From: Thalassotalea_F euphylliae
GTDB lineage: Bacteria; Pseudomonadota; Gammaproteobacteria; Enterobacterales; Alteromonadaceae
DNA: 64,000 bases
NCBI RefSeq assembly: GCF_042682785.1
Contig: NZ_JBHUIB010000004.1
Span: 4,239-68,238 of the forward strand
Direction: 5' to 3'
In this document: piece by piece, positions 49,863 to 58,926 of the stretch
Layout: every line of letters begins with the position of its first letter
Numbering within the stretch: position 1 is the first letter of the stretch
The notes under the pieces: generated by a model
The model's input: only the letters and a program-made list of their open reading frames with translations
Database searches by the model: none
What the model was told of the DNA's origin: nothing
Translations under genes and position numbers: made by a program

Positions 49863-50774
49863 CTATTCAAACATGTATTCATAGGTAGCCATTAACTGGC
49901 TAGCTTGATAATCAGCTTCGTGTTGAACGCCAGACATAATAGAAAGCGTCAACGAGTGTGTGCAGCCATCATACGTATTGTGCTCAGTACGGTCACTGCC
50001 CTCGGTCATTCCCGGCCCGGTGCTTTGCGTGAACAGGTCACTACAGCCATTTTTTACTTTCCATAAAGCTATTGTGTCGTCTACAGAAGCGATGTTACCG
50101 TTACTTCTACCGTTATAAGGGACATCAGCATCGACTGGGCTATGCAAATGATGAATACTTACCGGAGTAGCGGTGGAACATGCTTCCAAATCGCCTCTGT
50201 ATTGCCCTGCCAATGATACGATACCTGAAATACGTTCAGGGATTTTACATGCTAATTTGTAGGCCATAAATCCTCCAGCTGAGTATCCAAATACAAATAA
50301 ATCAGTATTTATCTGACTATTCTCAGCCTGAACTTGGTCAATCAGCGCTAGGATATAATCGATATCTTTGTTGGCGTTGTCAGCGGGTATATTTTGACTA
50401 TCCCACTCGTAAAGTGATTTGTTTCCTTCTGGGGCAAGCACAATGAAATTGTGTTTATCTGCAATCGCTTTGGCATCGAATATATTCATTACTTTATTAG
50501 CGGAACCAGGTGCACCATGCAGAAATAAAGCTATTCTTGTATCTTCATTAACGGTAGTCGGTATATATGATATCGACTCTCGCTCATCAATTGTTATGCA
50601 ACTGAACACATTAGAAATTTGCGCTCCAGTGCACGTCGCAGTATCTTGTTGAGGTGACTTTTTTGAAGTACCGGAAGAATTACTACTTCCTCCTCCCCCA
50701 CACGCAGAAAGTCCTGCAATTAGTAACGAATATATAACGGAATAAATGGCTCGTTGATTAAGTATGTTTTTCAT
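49863..50774 (-). CDS. Lipoprotein alpha/beta hydrolase, PHB-depolymerase-like
   Basis: 303 residues. A type II signal ends in GLSAC with Cys25 acylated, followed by Gly/Ser and a Thr/Lys/Gln linker. The hydrolase domain shows HGAPGS (oxyanion), GYSAGGF with the nucleophile Ser near residue 168, and HHLHSPVDADVPYNG carrying the acid. The late His is probably in the YDGCTHSLTL segment. The family includes LpqC-type esterases and polyhydroxybutyrate depolymerases. It is located at the cell surface or periplasmic face; the substrate is unknown. Single gene, divergent from the wHTH propeller regulator. Confidence 0.82.
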   Translation of the reverse strand: MKNILNQRAIYSVIYSLLIAGLSACGGGGSSNSSGTSKKSPQQDTATCTGAQISNVFSCITIDERESISYIPTTVNEDTRIALFLHGAPGSANKVMNIFDAKAIADKHNFIVLAPEGNKSLYEWDSQNIPADNANKDIDYILALIDQVQAENSQINTDLFVFGYSAGGFMAYKLACKIPERISGIVSLAGQYRGDLEACSTATPVSIHHLHSPVDADVPYNGRSNGNIASVDDTIALWKVKNGCSDLFTQSTGPGMTEGSDRTEHNTYDGCTHSLTLSIMSGVQHEADYQASQLMATYEYMFE

Positions 50775-50907
50775 ATAGCTTGCTCGTTTTTGAGAAAATT
50801 AATAAAGTCGAGCAGAGCCTGTTTTACTTACGTGATATTGGCAATGATGAACACATAATATAATGATAATGGAATGATAATGTATAATAAAAACAGGGGG
50901 ATAACTG

Positions 50908-52956
50908 TTGTCTAATTTCAGGTTTGAAGAGTTTTTGCTTGATTCAAATGCACAATCTTTGACGCATAACGGACAAAAAATCCTACTTGAACCAAAGCTT
51001 TTAAAGTTGCTTGTATTCTTTTGCGAAAACCCGCATCGAGCTATAAGCCGAGATGAGTTGTTAGAGCATGTTTGGGATGGCCGTATTGTAGGTTCAGCAG
51101 CAATAAATCGCGCCGTGGGTGAGTTACGAAAAGCGATTGAAGAGGATGTTAAAACACCAAATCTCCTCGAAACAGTGAGTAAAGTAGGGTATCGGTTTAC
51201 ACCGCAAGTCGACGTTATTTCCGAGGAAAATCAAACTCAGCCTGCCATTACCGATACCGAGAGAAAAAATGCGTTGCGGTGGTGGCTTCAAGCTTTATTA
51301 ATCCTTGTGTGTTTAATATTGATAATTGTGCTGACGGTAAACGACAGACGGGACCCGAAGAATAATGAAGTCACATGGTTGGATAGGCCATTAACGACAG
51401 ATAAAGGTGTTGCTTTTAAACCTGATGGCCATAGAACAAGTGCAGATATTGTTTACCTGTACCGCCCTTCATCCGATGTAAAGCTGCCGCAGGTATGGTT
51501 GAAACCAGAAAATCAACAAGCGTATGCGCTAACTTCAGATAATTTTTACTATACCGCTGTGATGTTATCGGACGATAGGAGGATATTTGCCAGTCGATTC
51601 AATAATCTAAAAGAGCGAAAATGTGAAATTGTCGAAATCAATCCATCAACAAAATCACTTAACGTTATTACTGGTTGTGCATCACGAGCACTGACTCAGC
51701 TAGACTATTCATCCGACACACAAAAAATTTATTTCAATACACGTGCTGCGGTCAACCAACCGTTCCATATTGCAAGTCTGCAACTTAACACTAATCGTTT
51801 AGAACAAATTACGTTCTCTGATGGTCAGGGAAATAAGCGAGGCGACTATTTATTCAAGCTATCACCGCATCAAGATAGATTGGCTGTCGTGCAATATGTA
51901 GATACAAACCATGGCCAAGTTAGATTAATTGATCTGGCAAATAAAGAGAGCAAAGAACTCAAAGTTAAATTAGCAAATTTATCTGCTATCGACTGGTTTG
52001 ATAAAGATACCTTGGTGTTGTCGGCGGATGGCAGTATCTATCAATTCCATATTCCGTCTCAAGCTATAGAACTATTGAGTCAGCAAGATGGTGCGGGTCA
52101 AATAGCTTTTAGTAATGATGGCGTTGCCTACGTTCTTGCCAAAGTAAGCCACAATATATACGAACTGCCTATAGACAATAGTGGTTCAAGAGAAGTGAAG
52201 AAGATGCCGCTTACAAATAGCCGTTACAGTAGCTATTTACCTGGATATGCTAACAACAGTAAGTGGCTAGTATTCTCTTCGGATAAAACGGGGAGTTGGA
52301 GAATATATCTACAAGATGCTGGCGGCAATAGAAGCGATATTGGTGCGCCTGAAGAGATTCATAATATTAACAATCTCCGGTGGAGCCAAAGTGACGAAAT
52401 TATTTCTGCCTCTATCAATGGTAAAGCATATGTCTATAAATTAGCGTCAGAACAGTGGCACCAAGTTGCACATCATATTCAAAATATCCATTTCTTGGAG
52501 CCGCTTTCGGAAAGTCAGTTTGTAGTTAGTAGTGATCAGTCAGGAGATTGGCAGCTGTGGCTCGTTGATGAGGAATTAGGAACGCATAAGCAGTTAACAA
52601 GGTCAGGAGGCTATAGTGTAAGAGCGAATGGAAGTAGCTCGTTGTACTTTACTAAGTTTGCAGAAACAGGCCTGTATCAACTAGATTTGTTATCCTTGAA
52701 GGAGCGCCTAGTGGTGGCTGACTTTGCTATTACTGACTGGAATAGATGGTTTTTAACGGCAAAGCACTTGTATTACATAAGCGATAGTGGGCTCGTAAAG
52801 TTGGGCTTATCAGGCCGAACAGACGCTAAGTCAATCACATTGTTGGGCAATGCTGGCAATCACCTTTCAATTTCTCACAATGAAAAGCACGTTGCGGTCA
52901 CCTTTCAAGATGAAGCGTGGGCTGAAATAAGATATTTATCCAAAGGACGGGAATAA
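50908..52956 (+). CDS. wHTH-TM regulator with beta-propeller sensor
   Basis: 682 residues. Residues 5-95 are an OmpR/CadC-type winged helix (LEPKLLKLLVFFCENPHRAISRDELLEHVWDG, AAINRAVGELRKAI). One membrane helix lies at 130-150 (LLILVCLILIIVLTV), followed by a periplasmic TolB/WD40-like beta-propeller of about 500 residues with repeated SxDxxRIFAS and WSQSDEIISA-like strands. TTG at 50908 is the start, with AGGGGG at a fitting distance and no usable ATG. It is a one-component membrane regulator of the CadC/ToxR class. The divergent lipoprotein hydrolase is a possible target. Confidence 0.88.
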   Translation: MSNFRFEEFLLDSNAQSLTHNGQKILLEPKLLKLLVFFCENPHRAISRDELLEHVWDGRIVGSAAINRAVGELRKAIEEDVKTPNLLETVSKVGYRFTPQVDVISEENQTQPAITDTERKNALRWWLQALLILVCLILIIVLTVNDRRDPKNNEVTWLDRPLTTDKGVAFKPDGHRTSADIVYLYRPSSDVKLPQVWLKPENQQAYALTSDNFYYTAVMLSDDRRIFASRFNNLKERKCEIVEINPSTKSLNVITGCASRALTQLDYSSDTQKIYFNTRAAVNQPFHIASLQLNTNRLEQITFSDGQGNKRGDYLFKLSPHQDRLAVVQYVDTNHGQVRLIDLANKESKELKVKLANLSAIDWFDKDTLVLSADGSIYQFHIPSQAIELLSQQDGAGQIAFSNDGVAYVLAKVSHNIYELPIDNSGSREVKKMPLTNSRYSSYLPGYANNSKWLVFSSDKTGSWRIYLQDAGGNRSDIGAPEEIHNINNLRWSQSDEIISASINGKAYVYKLASEQWHQVAHHIQNIHFLEPLSESQFVVSSDQSGDWQLWLVDEELGTHKQLTRSGGYSVRANGSSSLYFTKFAETGLYQLDLLSLKERLVVADFAITDWNRWFLTAKHLYYISDSGLVKLGLSGRTDAKSITLLGNAGNHLSISHNEKHVAVTFQDEAWAEIRYLSKGRE

Positions 52957-52957
52957 A

Positions 52958-52984
52958 AAAAGCCCCTTTCGGGGCTTATTTGAA
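52958..52984. terminator. Bidirectional terminator
   Basis: AAAAAAAGCCCC-TTTC-GGGGCTTATTT. The A run gives a U tract for the minus-strand gene; for the plus-strand gene the tract is weaker. Confidence 0.85.
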
Positions 52985-52990
52985 TTTGAG

Positions 52991-54247
52991 TTAGATTCGA
53001 CTTTCGAACGTCTTAGTCTTGTTTTTTCCTTCACTTTGCGAAAAGCGAGTTTCTTGGCGCTCGCCTTTAGACACATGCACGTTGCTGATGTATTTGTCCC
53101 ACTGTCGCTCGCTTAAGTAGCCAATATGGATGTCTGCATCTTGTCGAACGCCGCTAATAATTGGCCCTTCAACGATAGTGGCAATGATGTAATCTTGGAA
53201 GTTTTTGCAGTACATGTTTTTAATCAATCGTGTACCGTTTTCTTCAAAGCTTGTTTCTAAGCCAATGTTGATATCACTGTCGCATTTTTCGAGTAAGGTT
53301 TGCGTTAAACGGCTAACCATATCGTCGGTTTTACGAATGTTCGGCAAGTTAATGGTCTTTTCGTAAAACACAAGCGAGTCATCATCATTCAAGAACCACA
53401 GGTCATAACGGCCGTCATCACATTTCATTTCGTACTTGGAAATTACTTTGCGATCAAGTCCAGGCATCACTTGGAAGTTCATACTGTAAAGACTTAACCC
53501 AAAGTGACTATTCTTTTGGGTCACAGGGAAGAAATAATTAACCAGTGCTTCATTGCGTGGCGCTAATGATTTCGTCGTTGGGAAAGCGAAGTCAGGAATG
53601 CGATCAATCTTACAGTCTGAAATTGTTGAAAGAAGCTCACTCTTTTTGACACCTAAAGGCACGCTATCGATATTGTAGTCACCATCTAGGTTGCTGATAT
53701 TTGCCATTTTAGAGACAAGTAAACGTTGCTCGCGGTCAATGATGTAGTCATTAAAGTTAGTAAAGTTTTTGGCATCTGCCTCTGCTTTTGCATCAACATA
53801 CACATATAGCGGTAGACCAAATTCTTGTGCGGCATTTACGTCAGCTTGGTATGTGGCAAAATCATCATAGCCGTAATCTTGTGCTTCCAGCAGGTTAACG
53901 TAGTCTTGATAAGTGCGTAAACCTAGCTTTTTCGCCTTTTCCATTTCACGTTGATACGCCTGAAGCGGTAACCCTGCATCCTCAGCTTTTTCACGCTCTG
54001 CTTTATACGTCGGGTAATCGGTATACCCGTATTTTTCAGCGATACCTTGTTTTCTCTCGTACTCGGCGAAATAGTATAGAGGCACGTAACATAAGCTACA
54101 GGCCACTATGTAGAACATTGCGCGAGTGCGGCCAGTAATTTTTAGTATGTTGTTAATTTTGTTTGTTAGCGGTATGTAGGTATTAATGACCAAATAGATA
54201 ATTAATACGGCTAAAATTGTTGCGATAGTAACTACAGTAATACTCAT
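52991..54247 (-). CDS. Membrane protein with short helical repeats (418 aa)
   Basis: Not recognised. Two N-terminal membrane helices (4-24 and 43-61) are followed by about six imperfect repeats of 16-20 residues at 65-180. Each has an aromatic-Gly or Gly-Leu start and a Tyr near the middle: KYGYTDYPTYKAEREKA, GLPLQAYQREMEKA, GLRTYQDYVNLLEA, YGYDDFATYQADVNAA, GLPLYVYVDAKAEA, NFTNFNDYIIDRE. The C-terminal 230 residues are a mixed alpha/beta domain without recognised motif. The repeats could bind peptides or polysaccharide. Separate gene, terminator shared with the propeller regulator. Confidence 0.7.
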   Translation of the reverse strand: MSITVVTIATILAVLIIYLVINTYIPLTNKINNILKITGRTRAMFYIVACSLCYVPLYYFAEYERKQGIAEKYGYTDYPTYKAEREKAEDAGLPLQAYQREMEKAKKLGLRTYQDYVNLLEAQDYGYDDFATYQADVNAAQEFGLPLYVYVDAKAEADAKNFTNFNDYIIDREQRLLVSKMANISNLDGDYNIDSVPLGVKKSELLSTISDCKIDRIPDFAFPTTKSLAPRNEALVNYFFPVTQKNSHFGLSLYSMNFQVMPGLDRKVISKYEMKCDDGRYDLWFLNDDDSLVFYEKTINLPNIRKTDDMVSRLTQTLLEKCDSDINIGLETSFEENGTRLIKNMYCKNFQDYIIATIVEGPIISGVRQDADIHIGYLSERQWDKYISNVHVSKGERQETRFSQSEGKNKTKTFESRI

Positions 54248-54513
54248 TCATCCAACCCTGTAAGACTTATTCCACTTCTACAGTTCCCTGGTATAGGGCT
54301 AATTTGTAAAGTCCTTAATGTTTATATTGCGCCATCTCATAGATAGGTATGGCAGTAGCTTTATTATTCTAGTTATCGTATCGGAAAAGCCGATTTAGCT
54401 GCTCGAATTATACACATAGGATTAGCTATGTTAACAATTAATTACAAATAGGCAAGCAGGGCTTACCTATATAAGGCCTACAGGTAAGTTTTCAGTAAGA
54501 ATTGCTTTACAAA

Positions 54514-55479
54514 TTAACTTCCACAAACGAACGTTTGCTTTGTGATATTACTGGTTGTTAACGCCTGATTATGCGGGAGTGGTTCGTAACCATCTAAGAA
54601 ATAAATAATTTTAAGACCAGACTCTGCCAGTTCAATAGCATGCTGAAAGTTAATACTAATGCTCGAAGAAATATCCTGAGGATATTTTTCAGCATCTCGG
54701 CGCACATATTCGAGTAGAGCAGGATTGACATCATTGTCGTAAAAGACAGCGTCAGCGAATTGCAGTGCTCTATGGGCAGCAAGTGTCAGGTGGTCAGGGT
54801 TTCCTGTCATTGTGTGAATGAAAGTAATACCGCCTTCAGCAGGCGGTACTTCTTCTTTGAGACTCGCTATAAGCTGCTGCTCGGCAATTTTCGTTTGGCC
54901 AGATAGTAGCTGCTCTCCGATGGGGCCACGTAAAGTGTTTTCCCAAAATGCGCGTCTATTGGATACGCCCTTAACCCTTGCTTTTACATGATCTCGAAAT
55001 TTGAATGAGAAATCCGCTAGCTTGCCATAGGCCGAAGGCATAATGCGTTCAATCTGTTCTCGCAACATTCGCACCAAAATAGGTGCACTGCCAGAACTGG
55101 AGATCGCCACAATCATGGGATCACGATCAATAATAGCCGGCGTGATGTAATTACAAAGTTCAGGTTGGTCAACAACGTTGACTAACAGGTTTAATTCACT
55201 GGCTTCTTTCTGAACGTCCTGGTTAACAGATTCATCGTCGGTTGCGGCAATAACCATAGAAAAGCTCTCCATATGGCCAATCTCATAATTGTGACTGACC
55301 CAGTTCAGCTCGTTTTCTTTTATCAGGCGCTCGACGCTACCATTGATAACTGCTGACATAACAGAAATCTTTTTAGTCGTTTTCAATAACAATTCAATTT
55401 TGCGGGCAGCGACCTCGCCACCGCCTACTACCAGAGCATTGATATGTCTTGCATCAAGAAAAATCGGGAAATATCGCAT
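54514..55479 (-). CDS. CysG-like siroheme synthase with truncated methylase domain
   Basis: 321 residues. Residues 1-110 are the Rossmann precorrin-2 dehydrogenase (MRYFPIFLDARHINALVVGGGEVAARK), with the NVVDQPELCNYITPAIIDRDP region and the ferrochelatase Ser in AISSSGSAPI. Residues 110-205 match the siroheme synthase middle and dimerisation part. From 215 on is only the first half of a SUMT methyltransferase: its glycine motif GAGPGDAG reads HTMTGNPDH, and it ends after the FLDGYEPL strand. Methylation should be lost; the first two activities may remain. The ATG at 55479 overlaps the upstream stop by one base. Confidence 0.85.
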   Translation of the reverse strand: MRYFPIFLDARHINALVVGGGEVAARKIELLLKTTKKISVMSAVINGSVERLIKENELNWVSHNYEIGHMESFSMVIAATDDESVNQDVQKEASELNLLVNVVDQPELCNYITPAIIDRDPMIVAISSSGSAPILVRMLREQIERIMPSAYGKLADFSFKFRDHVKARVKGVSNRRAFWENTLRGPIGEQLLSGQTKIAEQQLIASLKEEVPPAEGGITFIHTMTGNPDHLTLAAHRALQFADAVFYDNDVNPALLEYVRRDAEKYPQDISSSISINFQHAIELAESGLKIIYFLDGYEPLPHNQALTTSNITKQTFVCGS

Positions 55480-56255
55480 TAATTCTCTAATTGCCACTTC
55501 GCTAATATCGCTTGATATTGTCCGCTTTGTTTCAACATTTCCAGTGCTTTTTTTAACTTAGTTATCACTTTTTGAGAGGTATTATTGCTTGCTGCTAAAT
55601 AATAGTCGGTTGCAAAGTCAGGCAAGCGCAATGCAATTTCAAGTGGCCGATAAGTATCACCCTGCGTTTTCTTCCGTTCTTCCCACATAAACTCATTAGC
55701 GAGAATAAAGTCTACTTTACCGTTGAATAGTGATTCCCAGAGCCTAGGGTATGATGAATTAAGCATTAAATTTACGTCAGGTTCGAACCCTTTAGATAAG
55801 AGGTACTCCTGTGAAATATCAGATCGTGTTACGCCAACATTGAACTGCTTTACTTGCTCTAGCTTTTGGACAGAAATGTCGCTGCGTTCCTTAAGCTTCA
55901 TCAAATGAACAGTCGCGGCATACAGGGTTCCAACCCATTGAAATTTATCTTCTCTGGAAGGTGTCCTCATTATCGAAAATATCAGTGTGTTTTCCTGTGT
56001 TCTCGCCATTTGATACGCGCGCGCCCAAGGATAAATTTTGACTTCACCATGAATGTTGGCGCTTTTAAGCATGGCGTTGACGATTTCAACCATCGCGCCA
56101 GAGGGTGGTGAGTTACCATTATCAATTTGCAGAGGAGCAAGTGATTCTGTGACGATAGTGACAGAAAGTTCTTCAGCATGAATAAATGCTGAAAAGAAAA
56201 TGAAGAGCGCCAATCCTATGTGCTGCAAATTGCTCCAAATAAAAATACGGTACAT
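55479..56255 (-). CDS. Periplasmic solute-binding protein, amino-acid type (SBP_bac_3)
   Basis: 258 residues. Signal peptide 1-27 (FSAFIHAEE). The rest is the two-lobed family 3 fold (ELSVTIVTESLAPLQIDNGNSPPSGAMVEIVNAML and GVTRSDISQEYLLSKGF). No permease or ATPase gene is next to it, so it is probably an orphan receptor-like binding protein, as are many such proteins in Alteromonadales. Coupled by TAATG to the CysG-like gene; why the two go together is not clear. Confidence 0.85.
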   Translation of the reverse strand: MYRIFIWSNLQHIGLALFIFFSAFIHAEELSVTIVTESLAPLQIDNGNSPPSGAMVEIVNAMLKSANIHGEVKIYPWARAYQMARTQENTLIFSIMRTPSREDKFQWVGTLYAATVHLMKLKERSDISVQKLEQVKQFNVGVTRSDISQEYLLSKGFEPDVNLMLNSSYPRLWESLFNGKVDFILANEFMWEERKKTQGDTYRPLEIALRLPDFATDYYLAASNNTSQKVITKLKKALEMLKQSGQYQAILAKWQLEN

Positions 56256-56357
56256 AGAAATACGTCTTACCTTTTACCGTTAAAGCGATTGCTTATATAT
56301 GTTTGAACAGTCAGGAGTGATAAACTTAACTATAAGACGTTTTTAGAGAGATTCCCA

Positions 56358-57245
56358 ATGCCTTGGATTCAACTGCGGTTACAAGCAAATGAAGAAACCG
56401 CTGAAAAATACAGTGATTGGTTAAGTGCAAGTGGTGCGCAAGCTGTCACCTTTATTGATGCGAAGGATACGCCTATATATGAGCCATTGCCCGGTGATGA
56501 AGTGACCTATTGGGCCAACACCATTGTGATGGGTTTGTTTGATGCTGCTCATGATATGGATAAAGTCATCCATTATTTAAAATCGATTCATCCAGAAAAA
56601 GATGAAATGCGCTACAAGCTAGAGCAACTAGAAGATAAAGATTGGGAACGAGAGTGGATGGACAACTTCCACCCGATGAAGTTCGGTGAGCGTCTATGGA
56701 TTTGTCCTAGCTGGCGTGATGTGCCTGAGCCGGATGCTGTTAATGTCATGCTCGATCCAGGTTTAGCATTTGGTACAGGCACGCATCCTACCACAGCATT
56801 GTGTTTACGGTGGTTAGATGGGCTTAACCTTAAAGGCAAAACGGTTGTCGACTTTGGCTGTGGTTCGGGCATTTTATCATTAGCCGCGTTAAAGCTAGGC
56901 GCAGACAAAGTGATTGGTATCGATATTGATCCACAGGCATTGCAAGCCAGCAAAGATAATGCTGAACGAAATGGGGTATCTGACAGACTTGAACTTTATC
57001 TACCCAAAGACCAGCCAATATTCAAAGCTGATGTCGTTGTGGCAAACATTCTTGCAGGGCCACTAAAAGAACTTGCTCCAACAATTATTGAATTTGTAGC
57101 ACCAAATGGTTTGCTGGCTTTGTCTGGTGTCTTGGAAGAACAAGCACCTAGCCTGCAAGAAATTTATGGACAGTGGTGTACGATGGATCCGATTGCTGTG
57201 CAAGAAGAGTGGGTCAGGCTGTCTGGCGTGCGCAGCCTAAATTAA
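56358..57245 (+). CDS. prmA: Ribosomal protein L11 methyltransferase
   Basis: 295 residues. Trimethylates L11 with SAM. The N-terminal L11-recognition domain (MPWIQLRLQANEETAEKYSDWL) precedes the methyltransferase. Its SAM motif VVDFGCGSGILSLAALKLGA lies near residues 162-181, and motif IV ANILAGPL near 231. LDPGLAFGTGTHPTT is the family signature. It precedes dusB and fis, a gene order conserved in gammaproteobacteria. Confidence 0.97.
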   Translation: MPWIQLRLQANEETAEKYSDWLSASGAQAVTFIDAKDTPIYEPLPGDEVTYWANTIVMGLFDAAHDMDKVIHYLKSIHPEKDEMRYKLEQLEDKDWEREWMDNFHPMKFGERLWICPSWRDVPEPDAVNVMLDPGLAFGTGTHPTTALCLRWLDGLNLKGKTVVDFGCGSGILSLAALKLGADKVIGIDIDPQALQASKDNAERNGVSDRLELYLPKDQPIFKADVVVANILAGPLKELAPTIIEFVAPNGLLALSGVLEEQAPSLQEIYGQWCTMDPIAVQEEWVRLSGVRSLN

Positions 57246-57374
57246 CAGGGATTAAAACTCGTCGTTGTCAAGCAGAAAGTTGTACATTTTGTACATTTTC
57301 TGCTCGACAAAAACTTATCCAAAAAGTCAATATTAAAAAATCAAAAAAAACACAAATTTGTTCAATTTATATCC

Positions 57375-57403
57375 TTTTCAATCTCAATAAAAACACGTAA
57401 ACT
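57375..57403 (+). promoter_or_regulatory. Promoter of dusB-fis
   Basis: -35 TTTTCA (57375-57380), 17-bp spacer, -10 TAAACT (57398-57403), then GTGCGCCC as GC-rich discriminator. A long A/T-rich stretch (57320-57372) upstream could be an UP element. The combination suits a growth-rate and stringently controlled fis operon. Confidence 0.7.
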
Positions 57404-57439
57404 GTGCGCCCTTTTGACGAGGAGCTCAAAAAAGCAGCA

Positions 57440-58408
57440 GTGAATATCGGTCCATACCAACTTAAATCCAATGTAATGTTAGCCCCTATGGCAGGGATTA
57501 CTGACAAACCATTTAGACAACTTTGCTGTCAAATGGGTGCAGGTTTGGCGGTATCGGAAATGGTGTCTGCTAACCCGAAGGTTTGGAACACCGAAAAATC
57601 TAAACTGCGTATGGTGCACAGCGATGAAGCTGGCATACGCTCAGTGCAGATTGCAGGTTCTGATCCTGAAGAGATGGCTTTTGCGGCTCAAGTTAACGTT
57701 GAAAATGGCGCCCAAATTATTGATATCAATATGGGGTGCCCGGCAAAAAAAGTGAATAAGAAGCTAGCGGGTTCAGCATTATTGAAAGAGCCTTCGCAGG
57801 TTGAACAAATCGTTAAATCGGTGGTCAACGCTGTGGATGTGCCAGTGACGCTGAAAATTAGAACCGGCTGGTGTGAAAATTCGCGCAATGGGGTCGAAAT
57901 AGCTCAAATTGCGCAGCACAACGGTATTCAGTCGTTGGCTGTTCATGGTCGTACACGTAATGACTTTTATAAAGGTAATGCGGAATACGACACCATTAAG
58001 GCAATTAAAAAAGCGATTTCAATTCCTGTTGTAGCAAATGGCGATGTTACGTCTGCACAAAAAGCAGCTGATGTACTTGAGTACACAGGTGCCGACGCAG
58101 TCATGATAGGCCGAGGAGCACAAGGTCGTCCTTGGATTTTTAGAGAAATAAATCATTTTCTAGAAACCGGAAAGCACCTTGACGAACCTTCATCGGATGA
58201 AGTGCGCTCAATACTTCTTGGGCATATTAAAGAATTGCACCAATTTTATGGTGACTTTATGGGGGTGCGAATCGCCCGTAAACATGTGTCTTGGTATATG
58301 CAAACGCATGAACAAGGCAAAACGTTTCGATCAAGCTTTAATGCACTCGAGTCGACCAGCGAGCAACTCGACGCATTAAATGCGTATTTTGATAATTTAA
58401 CTAGTTAA
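57440..58408 (+). CDS. dusB: tRNA-dihydrouridine synthase B
   Basis: FMN enzyme reducing uridine in tRNA D-loops. A start at GTG 57440 gives MNIGPYQLKSNVMLAPMAGITDKPF and 322 residues, as in E. coli DusB (321). An upstream GTG at 57404 would lie in the promoter discriminator and adds 12 atypical residues. The catalytic Cys is in INMGCPAKKVNKK near residue 99. FMN-binding motifs KIRTGW, VHGRTR, VANGDV and GRGAQGRP are present. Operon with fis. Confidence 0.95.
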   Translation: MNIGPYQLKSNVMLAPMAGITDKPFRQLCCQMGAGLAVSEMVSANPKVWNTEKSKLRMVHSDEAGIRSVQIAGSDPEEMAFAAQVNVENGAQIIDINMGCPAKKVNKKLAGSALLKEPSQVEQIVKSVVNAVDVPVTLKIRTGWCENSRNGVEIAQIAQHNGIQSLAVHGRTRNDFYKGNAEYDTIKAIKKAISIPVVANGDVTSAQKAADVLEYTGADAVMIGRGAQGRPWIFREINHFLETGKHLDEPSSDEVRSILLGHIKELHQFYGDFMGVRIARKHVSWYMQTHEQGKTFRSSFNALESTSEQLDALNAYFDNLTS

Positions 58409-58421
58409 GAGTCTGAACTTT

Positions 58422-58715
58422 ATGTTTGAACAAAATATTTCTTCTCCATTCATTACAAACGTTAATGATATTCAGCAACAAACAAAAGCATCTCCACTTC
58501 GCACTCAAGCGAAAATTGCGATCAAAAACTACTTATCTCAATTGAACGGCAATGATGTAGATGACATGTACGAATTAGTGCTTTCAGAAATTGAAGCGCC
58601 AATGTTAGAAGAAGTAATGCAATACACACGTGGTAACCAAACACGTGCAGCGAATTTACTAGGTATCAACCGTGGTACGCTTCGCAAGAAACTTAAAAAA
58701 TACGGTATGAACTAA
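58422..58715 (+). CDS. fis: DNA-binding protein Fis
   Basis: 97-residue nucleoid protein, activator of rRNA promoters. The N-terminal part is variable; the C-terminal helix-turn-helix [25 protein letters not shown] is nearly identical to E. coli ([26 protein letters not shown]). It is expected to bind upstream of rRNA promoters such as those at the right edge of this window. Second gene after dusB, 13-base gap. Confidence 0.98.
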   Translation: [97 protein letters not shown]

Positions 58716-58721
58716 TACTGC

Positions 58722-58770
58722 GCAGGCTTAGCCTGCACCAGAAAGCACCTTAGGGTGCTTTCTTTGTTTT
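58722..58770 (+). terminator. Double hairpin terminator after fis
   Basis: GCAGGC-TTA-GCCTGC (58722-58736) followed by GAAAGCACC / GGTGCTTTC (58741-58762) with TTTGTTTT. Confidence 0.85.
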
Positions 58771-58926
58771 TGGCCTTAGGAAAAACTGAACCATTTAGTC
58801 AAATTTTTACTAAGCTTGTTTTCTTAAGGTAAATAATTAATCGCAGGAGCGACCCCAACGGACTTGCCAAGGATATGTGTCACAGGCCAGACCAATTTAA
58901 TTAAAGTAAAGGTAATCAAAATAGCA

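Noticed and set aside
57173..57400. 75-codon frame between prmA and dusB
   Set aside because: Starts inside prmA and ends in the AT-rich promoter region; poly-Lys tail is a product of the A tracts.
58771..58926. PurR operator or purine riboswitch before purH
   Set aside because: No ACGCAAACGTTTGCGT-like dyad or three-way junction could be found by eye.
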